Shown here piece after piece: positions 46,901-56,874 of a DNA stretch of 64,000 bases. Below the pieces are notes generated by a model that saw nothing but the letters and a program-made list of their open reading frames with translations, was not told the origin of the DNA and did not search any database. The translations under genes and the position numbers were made by a program. The stretch spans positions 64,071-128,070 of the forward strand of contig NW_006921545.1 of NCBI RefSeq assembly GCF_000340215.1, read 5' to 3'. Within the stretch, counting starts at the first letter, position 1. The number at the start of each line of letters is the position of its first letter. The DNA is from Pseudocercospora fijiensis CIRAD86. Its lineage: Eukaryota > Ascomycota > Dothideomycetes > Mycosphaerellales > Mycosphaerellaceae.

Positions 46901-47114
46901 GAAATCTAGTGCTCGGTTAGAAAGGCGGCAGACCTGCTAGACCTGCTAGAGCTGCTAGACCTGCTGGATATCCTAGCTGACCTAGCAGTAGCGCATTATC
47001 TGAATCCTAGTCTATTAGCTCGCCGTTATCTTATTAGCGCTAAGTTAGAAGGATTAGATTGCCTTCATCGTCGTAGTTATACTCCGTTATCTCGCTCGAC
47101 AGGTTGTTAGACAT
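43976..47114 (-). pseudogene. 1,029-aa unknown protein, candidate transposase of the RecQ element
   Basis: ATG at 47114 (MSNNLSSEITEYNYDDEGN). Exon 1 is 47114-44644; the intron 44643-44595 (49 bp) has GTAAGT, branch GCTAAC and acceptor CGCAG. Exon 2 ends with TGA at 43976-43978. Exons sum to 3,090 nt, exactly 1,030 codons; only TAA/TAG interrupt. Residues ~90-145 are very acidic (DEDEEALD). Residues ~150-230 are strongly basic with repeated KSRK/KRSKRYEK, a likely DNA-binding part. The rest is helical with conserved-looking His/Cys positions (HLVPNFFGAKQGNYRR, SPSCNNVLQEA, SSYHTYKNTAVDVFSRV). I find no DDE or tyrosine-recombinase signature with confidence. As the largest gene in a TIR/TSD-bounded element it is the best transposase candidate, by position only. 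Confidence 0.65.
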
Positions 47115-47846
47115 CTTAGAAGACTTAAGACTAAGGAATAGTGCTAGCGGTGCTAGCGGTGCTAGCGGCGAGTTTAGGTGTTCTTAGTGTCGACTTTCGA
47201 GTCGCGTCTGCTATATACTAACAACTTAACAACTACACCTCGCGCGTGCTTATGTACTATACAAAAGATGTTCGGAAATGGTCGGGCAAGGACCTCCAAG
47301 TGTCGAGTCGCCTATTAGACGGTTGTCGTTTTCCTAGATATATTATATCTTAACGAGGAAGTGTCGCGTAAGGATACTGCCTATATAAACGAAGATCGCC
47401 GTCCCTAGGAGAAGGACCTCTAAGTATTGAAACACTAATTATAGTATATTGAATATTGGTGTATATTAGCATATAGCTAGCCGGCCTGCTAATTCGGACA
47501 GCTATAGCAGAGTAGCTTTAGCAAATATAGCGGCGCTTAATAACGCAACGTCGTACAGACTTAATTCCTAGATAGAATGAAACGCAATTGGTAGTTCTAC
47601 AATCTCCGCTCTTTAGATTGTTATTTTTCCGTTGTCGTAAAAAAGTAGTATATCGCATACTAGTTTAGTACGGTTTCCTGTTAGGCTTGTAAGCGAAGAA
47701 TTAGGTAGAGTGCTTGTAATTGGTTATCGGTAAGTTCGGAAGCTAGCCCTAACTGATTGGTCTATCACGTGCACTCGGTCTATCACGTGCACTCGGTCGC
47801 AATTTGGTATTTACATATTACGGAACTCAATTCTTCATGCCCACAA
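47115..47846. other. Right subterminal spacer of the RecQ element
   Basis: Upstream region of the 1,029-aa gene. Moderately RIP-mutated; no ORF recognised. It contains a perfect tandem 18-mer with an E-box (47761-47796) about 50 bases inside the right end, a possible protein-binding site near the terminus. Confidence 0.6.
47761..47796. repeat. Tandem 18-bp repeat with CACGTG
   Basis: TCTATCACGTGCACTCGG occurs twice head to tail (47761-47778, 47779-47796). Each copy holds the palindrome CACGTG. Subterminal position in the RecQ element makes it a candidate transposase or bHLH-factor site. Confidence 0.85.
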
Positions 47847-47862
47847 GCCTGAATGGAGGTAG
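47847..47862. repeat. Right terminal inverted repeat of the RecQ element
   Basis: GCCTGAATGGAGGTAG, exact complement of 37638-37653, followed directly by CAATCACT (47863-47870). Confidence 0.95.
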
Positions 47863-47926
47863 CAATCACTCCATTTCGCCAAGATCATATCCCCCCAGAG
47901 CCGTGAAAGAGAACATATGTCATTCC

Positions 47927-49093
47927 TTACTTTTCAAGAAGCTTGGGCTCGTCCCAAACACCGCCAACTAGAGCCCTCAACTTCCTCAAGGCCGGAACCA
48001 ACTGTCCCTTCTCCCAACAAGCTTTGGCCTCCTCCATCTCCTGCACCAGAATTGGCTTGCCGCAGATCTCCTTACAAGTCATCTGAAACTCGGCCTTGTC
48101 TTCGAGGGTAACTGTAGACGAGTTTCGGAGACGAGAGGCCCAGAGTTCGAGGCCTGGAGGGATGAATGTTGGGGCAAGAGTATGAGCAAAGTCCTTCTCC
48201 ATTTCCTGAATCACTTTTTCTTTTAGCTTGATGTCTTCGTCTTTCTTCTCGATCTCTTCCTGTTTTTGATTGGTGAGTTCTGCCTGGTCCATCAATGCAT
48301 CATTCGTGACTTCTAGCAAAGCGTTCGCCTCGCGTAGCTCAGAGTCGACCTTCTTCATCTTCTCCGCAACACGGTTTTCGTTCTTGTACAATTTTTCCCA
48401 AGACTCATCCAAGAAGCTAGATGTAGTGCGCAAGGATTGCTCCCACTTCTCTTTGTCCTCGCGAATGCTGTCCTTTTCCGTGCGTAGGTTGTTCTCCGAG
48501 GTCTTGAGAGCAGACTCTTTGTTCGAGAGGACAACTTCTTGTTCGTCAAGCACGGCTTCACGATCGGACAGCTCGACGGCTCGTTCGTCGAGAGCCATCT
48601 CACGACGCTCGAGATCTTGTTCGCGTTGACGAAGTTGGGCGAAGAGGAGAGAGACGTGTGCTGCATCACGCGTAGTACCACGAGCCGCAGTACTGCTGAC
48701 TTCTTCTCCATTGGAATGATGGCCATCCTCGTTTTGCTGGCTATCGTCGACATCCATCTGGCTTTGTATATTCTTGTCCGCCTCCTTGCCCACATCTTCA
48801 AATTCCTTTCCCCCTACTCCGTGAGCGTAAGCCTTGTCGACGATTCCATCAACCCATGACGACTGCGTCTTCTTTCCGATCACTTTCTCCTTGTCATCTC
48901 CCCACTGTCTGAGAAGGTAGTTGGTAAGGAAGTTTTTCATCTGTTGTCGATCGTGTGGGACGCCAGTAAGCTTGTAAAGCGTCAAGAACTGTTGAGGAAG
49001 GAGCTGGTATGCTGACTTGAGATCGTTCTCCTGAAGATAGGCTTGGTATGCTGGCTTGTGATCAGCCCACTTGCCTTTGGTTCGAGAAGACAT
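47927..49093 (-). CDS. Coiled-coil protein, unknown function
   Basis: Intact single-exon frame, 388 aa, ATG 49093 to TAA 47927-47929, with normal codon use. Residues 1-95 are a compact Trp/Leu-containing region (QLLPQQFLTLYKLTGVP, NFLTNYLLRQWGDD). Residues ~96-140 are acidic, Gln/Asp-rich. About 150-300 is one long heptad-rich coiled coil (REQDLERREMALDERAVELS and following). The C-terminal ~85 residues form a second folded part with FIPPGLELWASRL and ALRKLRALVGGVWDEPKLLEK. No enzyme motif. It lies head to head with the next gene over 483 bp with shared palindromic elements, so the two may be co-regulated. Probably a fungal-lineage structural or scaffold protein. Confidence 0.8.
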   Translation of the reverse strand: MSSRTKGKWADHKPAYQAYLQENDLKSAYQLLPQQFLTLYKLTGVPHDRQQMKNFLTNYLLRQWGDDKEKVIGKKTQSSWVDGIVDKAYAHGVGGKEFEDVGKEADKNIQSQMDVDDSQQNEDGHHSNGEEVSSTAARGTTRDAAHVSLLFAQLRQREQDLERREMALDERAVELSDREAVLDEQEVVLSNKESALKTSENNLRTEKDSIREDKEKWEQSLRTTSSFLDESWEKLYKNENRVAEKMKKVDSELREANALLEVTNDALMDQAELTNQKQEEIEKKDEDIKLKEKVIQEMEKDFAHTLAPTFIPPGLELWASRLRNSSTVTLEDKAEFQMTCKEICGKPILVQEMEEAKACWEKGQLVPALRKLRALVGGVWDEPKLLEK

Positions 49094-49576
49094 CTGGTTT
49101 GCCTCTTCTCCGTGATCCTAGGAGATGTGGTGGGCTAGAGGTCAGAAGTACTGTGAGAAGAAAGTAAGTATCTAGGATTGAGGCAGCTCTTTATATCTCG
49201 TAGATAGGATGTGGCATTGACGTTTGCTTCATCGGCGGCCGATGAGGTCGGTCCAATCGCGGGGCGGTCACTTGTAAGTAAGTCGACAGTCCGGACCGGT
49301 ACTATGCTTGAAGTAGGCTTCATGCTTCTATCGCATCGCCGGCCGATGAAAGTAAGCTGCACACTTGCACACTTCCATCGCATCGCCGGCCGATAGAGGT
49401 AAGCTACACACTTCTGTCGCACCGCCCGTCGATCAGCATCCATGATCTCATCGACTGGCGATAAGGTAGATATAAGCAATCCAACACCTCGCCTTTCTTG
49501 ATTCTTCCTATAGAAGCTACCAATCCTGCTACCTTCCCACGCCTATCAGCTTCTACACCAAACATTCAACTTCGTC
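49094..49576. promoter_or_regulatory. Shared divergent promoter with repeated palindromes
   Basis: 483 bp between two divergent starts. ATCGGCGGCCGAT (49231-49243) is a perfect palindrome around one base. CATCGCCGGCCGATG-like copies lie at about 49334 and 49381, and diverged ones (CACCGCCCGTCGATC, CATCGACTGGCGAT) at about 49420 and 49449. Each copy at 49334 and 49381 is followed by (A)AGTAAGCTGCACACTT / GGTAAGCTACACACTT. CGG/CCG half-sites in inverted order are the style of Zn2Cys6 regulator sites. That reading is inference. Confidence 0.55.
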
Positions 49577-51371
49577 ATGTCAACTCACGAGCCAGACTTC
49601 AACTCATGGGATATCGACAAAGCCATCTCGTGGTGCAGTGAAGCAGGATGGGAGCCCACCTCGAAGCCTGAAGTCGGCGCTAAGCGTTTCGAATCACTGA
49701 GCGAAGAGGATCTCGTCAACAATGCTCGTATTCAGTGGACAGCCGAAGGAATCAAGAAGGTCCGGGCTTTCTGTGCCAAACACCAAGTCTCTACTCGCAA
49801 CCGTCCAAGCCCAGAACAACTCCTCAGCCTCGTGGATCAGATTTGTGTTCTGGAGGATGTCACTGCCTTCATGAACGCTGCCAAGAAAGTTCTCTCCTGC
49901 ATTGACCGATATGTGTCGAACAAGTGCCCGGCTCTGGACGAAGAGCAGCAGGATGACGGAGAGTGGAAGTGTGTTTGGTATCGGTTCAGTGAGGCTTGGT
50001 TTCAACCAGGGTAAGTCTTTGTGGTATACGCCATGTCTGGAAGATATGCTGACCTTTGCTTCTTGTAGATGGGATGGGGATATCAAGCCACCTACTGCTG
50101 GAGATCCGTGGGCCGAGAGACCAGTCATTGACCACCGCCACACCATGGGAGAGACTAGACTCATCAACGCTGCAGTCGAGGCACGGACTTCTCGTCTGCG
50201 CGCTGTTCTTGCCTCCAAAATGGCCACCGCCAAATCGGCCTCAGAGAATGAAGAGAGCACCGTGAAGGCACCAGTCCAGATCACAATCCAAGTCCCAGAG
50301 AGCGCGAAGGCTTCATCAGCCATCACCAACAAGGAATCTTCACCAAGTGCAGCTGGAGAGGCCCAGACTGCGGTGCCTGCCGAGAAGACCATGGAAATCG
50401 CGGCCGCGTCAACCCAGTACGAAATTGAAGAGGTCCTCGCTACGTACACCGGACAAGACAACCAGAGTTTCATGACCGTCAAGCTCAAGGGACTCCCGGT
50501 TCCTGTCGCGGTTCCTGTTGTGGGTGCTGCCACGGCTCCTGGCACTGCCCAGATTGGCAAGAACATCAAGTCCAAGGGTGCCAATGTCCTATCGAAGAGC
50601 GGAGCTGCCAAGCAAGTCAGTTTCGACCCCAAGGCTGCTGTATCACCGGAGACTCCGTCACCAAAGACCTGCAGCTTCAGTCGTCGCGAGCCCGACGCTC
50701 CAAAGCGTCCTCAAGCCATGAATGTTGAGCACGACAAGAGTTTCATTGCTCAGGACAAGGATGCTGGCGGTTCCGAGACCTCCGAACGTAGCGATGCCAG
50801 CAACAACGACGCTGACGAGACCGGGACCCAGGCCACTGAGCGCAACGATGTCAGCTATGACCAGGCTGGCGATTCCGATGGCTACCAAGACAGCGATGCC
50901 AGCTCCACAGCTTCGCTGGCAGCAGCCTATGACGGCTTCGTCAAGAACGTCGTCGCTGCAATCCAAGACGGAACGGATGGCAAGGAAGAGAACCAACAGG
51001 AGTTCGCCATGCCAGAGCCATTGGCATCGAAAGCAAAGAAGACACTGACCTCTGCAGTCTCATCCTACAAGAAGCCAGCAGCACCATCCTTCACCAAGCA
51101 GCCCGCGACGTCCGGACCAGAAGCCTTTTCATCATCCAAGAAGAATACGGCGCCAGCTCCCAAGAAGAATACCGAGCCAGCTCCCAAGGAGATGGACAAG
51201 CCTAAGCCGGCTCCAGAGAATTCTCGGCATTGTTCAAGACGGGCCTGCCGACATCAGCTTCCTCCTTGTTCACCTTCGGCCAGGCCAAGGCCGCTGACGA
51301 CGATTTTGAAGCATTTCTTTGATACGACTTTATTTGCATACACTCCCTCTCTCATATGCAGGCCTGGTTGA
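49577..51371 (+). CDS. Two-exon disordered protein, unknown function
   Basis: Exon 1 is 49577-50010; the intron 50011-50068 (58 bp) has GTAAGT, branch CTGAC and acceptor TTGTAG. Exon 2 is 50069-51371. Joined: 1,737 nt, 578 aa. Residues 1-160 are folded and Trp/Cys-rich (FNSWDIDKAISWCSEAGWEP, EWKCVWYRFSEAWFQPGWDG). The rest is mostly disordered: Ala/Pro/Ser/Lys-rich with acidic patches (NNDADETGTQ) and PAPKKNTEPAPKE-type repeats. The last ~35 codons (RACRHQLPPCSPSARPRP) look out of frame. From about 51218 the next frame reads ALFKTGLPTSASSLFTFG and ends FEAFL then TGA, which fits the body better and suggests a one-base loss or sequencing error. It shares a promoter with the coiled-coil gene. 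Confidence 0.75.
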
Positions 51372-52090
51372 TTGCGCGACCACATGGGCGAGGCGTGGAA
51401 TGAGGGGGAATTCGAAGCGACGAAGTTTGGTTTGAGATCGAAAAAAAATGGCGCATGGGCTCGAAAAATTGAATGGTAAGTCATAAGTAGCAGGACTTCA
51501 GTGTTCACGCGGCGCCTGCTGGGCGCATAGAAGGAACTTCAAAATCATGTCAGGAAAATCAACCAGTTTCATCCTTACCTTGTGCTTGTCGACTCAGCAT
51601 TCTTGCCCCCAACATGGCGTTGTATGTACGGCCCAACTGCAAACGAGTCTTTGCCTATAGGCTCAATCGAAACCGCAGCGCAAGACAGGCGAACATCTGC
51701 CCTGTAGCTTCACTGCTGTCCAACCCGATCTCCGCCGCGGCGCAAGACAACCCGCTGCCCTGTGGCTTCACTACTGTCCACCTCGTTCTCCGCCGCGGCG
51801 CAAGTCAGGCAAGCCAGAACGCCTGCTTTGTATCTTCACTGCTGTCCATCTCATTCTCGTGATCCGTTCTACGCGAGAGATTTCGCTGTTGACGTTCTTG
51901 CTCTTCACGGTCGGTCGTTGATATCGCGATTCGGCCTCGTATTGTAGCTTGCTTAAGCCGCGTCTCGTCGGAATCTCCTCGCTGTTTTGGACAGGTAGCA
52001 AGTCGTTGCTGGGGCGCGCGCCTCCGAGTCATGCTGCCAAATAGTGTTGTAGTCGTCGCCTTCCAAAGGCTGGCTTCTATGCGAAAATGG
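51372..52090. other. Gene-island edge, no convincing gene
   Basis: Normal composition until about 52080, then an abrupt switch to RIP-mutated DNA. Short frames on both strands overlap each other and a ~60-bp repeat, and none has coding character. No element end with target duplication was found at the edge. Confidence 0.55.
51673..51860. repeat. ~60-bp degenerate tandem repeat, three copies
   Basis: CCGCAGCGCAAGACAGG / CCGCGGCGCAAG units begin at 51673, 51735 and 51793. Each is followed by CTGCCCTGT.GCTTCACT and a CTGTCCA..TC.TTCTC end. Confidence 0.8.
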
Positions 52091-55000
52091 CCTGCTAGTA
52101 TAATACCTAAAGCGCTAGCAGTCAGCCACCCTAGGTCAACCCGAAATAGAACATCGCTAACTAAGACACGGAGCGGTAGTTTCTACTGCCGTGGCCGTCC
52201 GGCGCGTAGACGCGTTTGTTTGTTGTTTCCTATATTGTCGCCCTTGCTATCGCTCGTAGTAGTATATGCTTTATAGGAGGTATTATTATCGCCGCCTTGT
52301 ATTTACTCGCTCTTATTAAAATAGCACTATCTCTATTATATTATAGCTTCCGAGACCTTATTATCGCCGCCGCCGCCGCCGCCGCCGCCGCCTAGTACTA
52401 CGAGAGTCGCGTTAATCGTTACTTCTACGACTAAGCGGCTATCTATTTTGAGTCTATTAAATCCGGTAGAACGCGACGATATTATCGACTATCTCGTTAA
52501 TAACTATAACGCGTCGAAGCCTCCTCCGGTCGAGCGTATTTAGTTACTAAATACTAGTAATAAGGACTAGGCGTTAGAGGATAGTAAGGATAGCGGCTAT
52601 AGTAAAAAAGGCGCTAAAGAACGCGACGAGAAAGATAGTAACAGCGGTAGTAGTAAAGTCGATAGTGCGCCGATATCTCGTTACCGCGGAAAGTATATTA
52701 AAGTAATAGTTATCGAAGATAGATATACTATTCTACGCGCGTCTACTAATCTAAGAGCGCTACGTAAGAAGTAGTTAGCTATTCTAGACGACCCTAATAA
52801 TAATAATAGCAAGAAGGGCTTTATCGTAACGGCGGCGGAGTTTAATATAATTTAGCTATATATTAACAACTTCTAGATATATATAGCGCGCCGAGCGGAT
52901 AAACTTAGTCGCTAGTATATATTATATAAGTATCGATTTGGCTTTAAAGCGCATTAGTAGAGATAGAAGCACTATAGTAGATATAAGAAGAAGAAGGAAA
53001 AGAAGATAGAAGAAGCTATAGCGTGTCCGCTAACTATACGCGTTAATAAGAATATAGCGCTCGAGAATAAAGATAAACTAGACGGCAATCGCGTAGTAGT
53101 TAGCTATACTATCTTTCGTAATAATCGGCGCCTAGTCGAGTACTATCTAGGCTATTACCTATAAAAAATAGATATATATCGCCTATATAGCGCTCTTTAG
53201 AACGCGGTTAGTTAGCAGGTATATACTAGCTAGCGGCCGTACTAAGTATAGGATCGAATACGTAGTAAGGACTACAAAGTCGCGTACAAGACCTTCTAAG
53301 CCGCCGGCGGCGAGCAGATATCGCGCGACGACGTTATTAACTATAGCCGATAGTACCGCAAAGTATTTAAGAATAGTAGGCTTAGTAGAAGCACGTTAAT
53401 ATAGAAGCAATAGATAGCGGAGTATCGGAAATAGCTCGAAGAAGGTATATTTACATTACTAAGTTAGTATTATTTACTACTCGAAGTTCGAAATTAGGAG
53501 CTTCCGTATAGCCGAGGTACGGTTTTAGCTAACTACGGATCTCCGCTTTATACGGATTAGCCCGTCGGTAAACCCCGCTCGAATCCCCGAACCCCGGAAT
53601 TCCTAGAATTCCTAGAATTCTATTGTTTTAATTATACAAATAACGTACTAATACTGCTAAATAGAAGGCTTCTTTTGCGCTAAAGTATATGTAAAAAGAT
53701 AGATCGACGGCAAGGATACTACTATACTCGTATTTGCATTAAAATGTGGCTTAGGAATTTTACGTAGTCGTATTTTAGTATAAATAGACGCGACGCATAA
53801 TTCTAACTATCTAGGCTAGTAGCTCTATACCCTTATAGTACGCGACAAATACGGCTCTCTACGATAGGTCGCGTTCTTCCTTACAAAGACTAACGATAGT
53901 AATATTGTCGCTACGGCGCTAAAGCAAATACAAGCCTAGACGGTCGATGCTACTAATCTAAACGACTATAGTTAGATAGCAATCTTCTTCCTTATAGACG
54001 ACTTAGTAGTAGAGCGGCGTACTATTATAATCGCGTTTCCTACTACAAAGCACCTTCTTTGCTATATATATATTAAACGGACGTTAGATAAGCGATTTAA
54101 GAGCGAGAAATATACAGACACAAAGCGGTACCTATATGCCTTCGCCTTTTTAAAAAGAAGCCGTAAAGGCGCTCTCGAGTTACTTAATTTAGTAAGGGCG
54201 AGTCTTCTACGCGCTACGCGTAAAGATAGTACCCTTATACTAGAGAGCGACGACGACGACTATTAGTTAGACCTCCGCTATTTATAGAAAGAGCTTAAAG
54301 ACAATATAGCGCTAATTTGTAAGCACTATCGTTGCGCTGTCTTTAGCGCGCCTACTATCGTCGAATAGATATTAAATACTAACTAGCTCGAAGGCTAGCA
54401 TTTAGTGCTTAAACACAGCGAGTTTAAGGCTATTATAAAGCGCGATTATATACTTAAAGGGACGGCAATACGAGTAATTAAAAAGTTGGCTAAATACGAC
54501 TTTCGAGCCGATAACGATGCCTTTATAGCGCGTACGAAGGTCTATCTGTAAACAACCGATAGTAACGAGATTGCCTACTTCTTTCTACGACTTCTATAGA
54601 AGCTTTAGTAGGCAATTAGCGCTAAGATTAACTACGCCGAAGATTCGAAGGTATATTATAAGCAGAAGCCTATATCCGACGACCTAACCTACGACTATAA
54701 ATTCTTCCGTTAAAATAGTGTCCTTTATCGCTATATTTAGTCCGCTTATAAAGCAATAGAATATAGGCTAATTAAGACATATAATTACGACCGCTAGATA
54801 GCTATATTTAACGACGGTAGACTTAACTATTATAACAACCTTCGTACGCTAACCGCGCCCTTAAATTGCGACCGTACGACCGTACCTACTTACCGGCTTT
54901 AATTCCGTAAGCTTTATAATAATATACGACAACTACTATATAAGATTAAAGAGCGACTAACTACTAAAGGTAAGCCGCTCGATAGTCCTCGTCGCGACCG

Positions 55001-55797
55001 CGTTATTAACAACTTTATTAGTCTTATCTGCAATATTAGCGGCGAGTTAAGATAACGCGCCTTATCGCTATTAGTAGACGACTATAATAATACTACGACC
55101 GGCGCTAAGATTAACCTTACCGTACGCGCGAATCCTATACCGTTATAACTTCCTATATCTCTAGAGATACTATCGTCCTTCTACCGCCCGATTATTAACT
55201 AAAATATTACTATTAACGCGACCGCCGTAGACGCGATAGTCGGTAAGAGCAAAAACAAGCGGAGGGCGTAGAGTAGTAGTAGTAGTAAGAGGAAGAGTAA
55301 GAACGCGAGGTAGGAGCCTAAGATTGCGATAGAGAACGCGACAATACCTTAGCGAATACTACTCGCGCTAGTTAATAGCAATATCTATATAAATTTATAT
55401 AGAAACGCGACTTGAATCGCGCCTAGTGTTCTATATAGTATTGCGCCGCCCTCTAACTAATAGTAGCAGTAGTAGTACTAGCTCGCACCTCTGCCTATAG
55501 GCTTGTTCTATAATAACTATAGTATTATATACTACTAGGGTATTAATAGGCGCGCCTACTATATAGATCTATTAAGTCTATAGTCTATAAGCAATACTTC
55601 TATACGTATTTCTACTGCAATATAAATAATACCTCGGATTTAGCTATACCGCTATTTTGTTAACAAACTTTAGCTTTATTTCTAGTAATATACCTAGTAT
55701 CTATTAGTAGAGAATATAGGGTCGTTAAAGTCTTTTAAAACAGTACGAAATCTATTAAATTGCGACTATACGACCTCTTACTATCGACCTTTAGTAT
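52090..55797 (+). mobile_element. MULE-like element, ends not defined
   Basis: RIP-mutated block between the gene island and the hAT-like element, filled by one MULE-type transposase gene. The right side abuts the hAT-like terminal repeat at 55798, so the hAT copy may have inserted into this element. No terminal inverted repeat was found. A (GCC)n run is at 52363-52393. Confidence 0.55.
52415..55500 (+). pseudogene. MULE-domain transposase (second type, RIP-inactivated)
   Basis: Plus strand with TAA/TAG as Gln. The N-terminal part (SLLNPVERDDIIDYL, PISRYRGKYIKVIVIEDRY, KKGFIVTAAEFNIIQLYI) runs to a microrepeat GAATTCCTA x3 near 53600, where the frame changes by one. After it: KVYVKRQIDGKDTTILVFAL, then the catalytic block LVQIDATHNSNYLGQQLYTL (first Asp), VRDKYGSLRQVAFFLTKTND, FFLIDDLVVERR (second Asp) and TKHLLCYIYIKRTLDKRF (ancestral C.H..R). 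Then NQLEGQHLVLKHSEFK (Glu/Trp position) and a Gln/Ser-rich tail. This is the fungal MULE/SWIM-associated type and differs in sequence from the MULE at 31.6 kb. The start is uncertain, and the end is blurred by RIP stops before the hAT junction. Confidence 0.75.
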
Positions 55798-55817
55798 TAG
55801 ACCCCGCAGTAGTTCGG
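55798..55817. repeat. hAT-like terminal inverted repeat, 3' end
   Basis: Same 20 bases as 10850-10869. Followed by GGTTGGTTTGGTTTAGTTTG and further TTTGGTTT runs, a subterminal repeat zone. Confidence 0.8.
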
Positions 55818-56229
55818 GTTGGTTTGGTTTAGTTTGCTAAGCCGAAACTCTAGTTTGGTTTAGGTTGGTTTGCTAAGCAACTATATAAGTAGCTAGTTCG
55901 AACTATATAATTTATCGGTTTTTAAGAAGTGTACGAATGTATACGTAGCTTTAAGCAAGCCCTTTATAAGACTTAGCAGTGTAGCCGGCAGCGTAGCCGG
56001 CATTTTTAGTCCTTAGTACTTATAGAATTTTCGAATCCTACTTAGGCTACGTAGTTGTATAAAGGTACTTATATAACCTCAAATCTATAGACAATTAGCT
56101 AAGGGCACTAACTAATTAAAAGCATATATACATATACACAAGGCATTATAGTTTAGTTCGGAAACTGTACTCCTTAGGTATAAATTTCATCCTTTCGTTT
56201 ACGGTTCAATTCCCTAACTGCTTAGTAGA

Positions 56230-56769
56230 ATGTCTTCATCTAGATCTAGGTAGAACTTATCGATTTCCCTAGAAGTCCTCCTCCTTAAGAAGTTTATACA
56301 CTTTCCTACCGAACTATTCGACAATATTAAGTACTAGGATAGCTCCTCTCTTAGTATCGGTATAGTATATAAAAGAGCTATAAGGCAGCTCTATAGAACG
56401 TTCTACTAGTTACTCGCTATACTAAGGCCGAATGCTAGTTCGTTCCTTAGAACTCTTAGTTATTTAGGAGATATAAAGGGTAGGGCAGGTAGTGACTTCG
56501 TATTATATAAGGAGGTAGAGGCTGCTATAGAAGAGGCCTTCAACCTGTAGAAGATAGTGAAAGATATAGAGGCAGCTATAGGTCTAGGTACCTAGTTGAA
56601 TTTTTAGTAGGTAGAGTATAAGGATATTTAGAGGGAGTATTAGGTAGAGTTGCGAAGGCAGGTATATAATATGCTCTAGAAAACAGGGATAGTGCCTATA
56701 ACTATAACTATTAGGCTCTTTAACCTTCCTTATTTTTCCCTGTTTTCTTTTTATAAAAATCTAAACTAA
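56230..56769 (+). pseudogene. 179-aa unknown protein at 3' end of the hAT-like element
   Basis: ATG 56230 (MSSSRSRQNLSISLEVLLL), 180 codons to TAA 56767-56769 with internal TAA/TAG. It is helical with basic patches: IGIVYKRAIRQLYRTFYQLL, a GRAGSDF loop, then a Glu-rich helix (YKEVEAAIEEAF) and an amphipathic tail. The last in-frame TAA could also be a lost Gln. It lies on the strand opposite the transposase. Only copy 2 shows it because copy 1 is cut by the gap. No family recognised. Confidence 0.5.
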
Positions 56770-56874
56770 TACAAATCAACCGGAATGTCTATCTTCTTTT
56801 AGTTCTTTAAAAAACCTAGTAGCGTAGCTAGTAGCGTAGCCGGCAGCGTAGCCGGCAGCGTAGCCGGCCTTTTT

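Larger units (their letters stand above)
37630..47870. mobile_element. 10.2-kb RecQ-carrying DNA transposon with perfect TIR and 8-bp TSD
   Basis: The 8-bp direct repeat CAATCACT stands at 37630-37637 and 47863-47870. Immediately inside are perfect 16-bp inverted repeats CTACCTCCATTCAGGC (37638-37653) and its complement (47847-47862). These coincide with the switch from normal gene-island DNA to RIP-mutated DNA on both sides. The element is 10,225 bp and holds three genes: a RecQ-family helicase (+), a 499-aa protein (+) and a spliced 1,029-aa protein (-). An 8-bp duplication is seen with hAT, P and KDZ-type elements, but I see no hAT motifs in either unknown protein. RIP is moderate and the ends are perfect, so insertion is younger than the hAT copies. 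The element is probably autonomous in origin and now dead. Confidence 0.9.

Noticed and set aside
49135..49479. 114-codon minus-strand ORF in the divergent promoter
   Set aside because: Composed of the repeated palindromes; overlaps the promoter and has no coding character.
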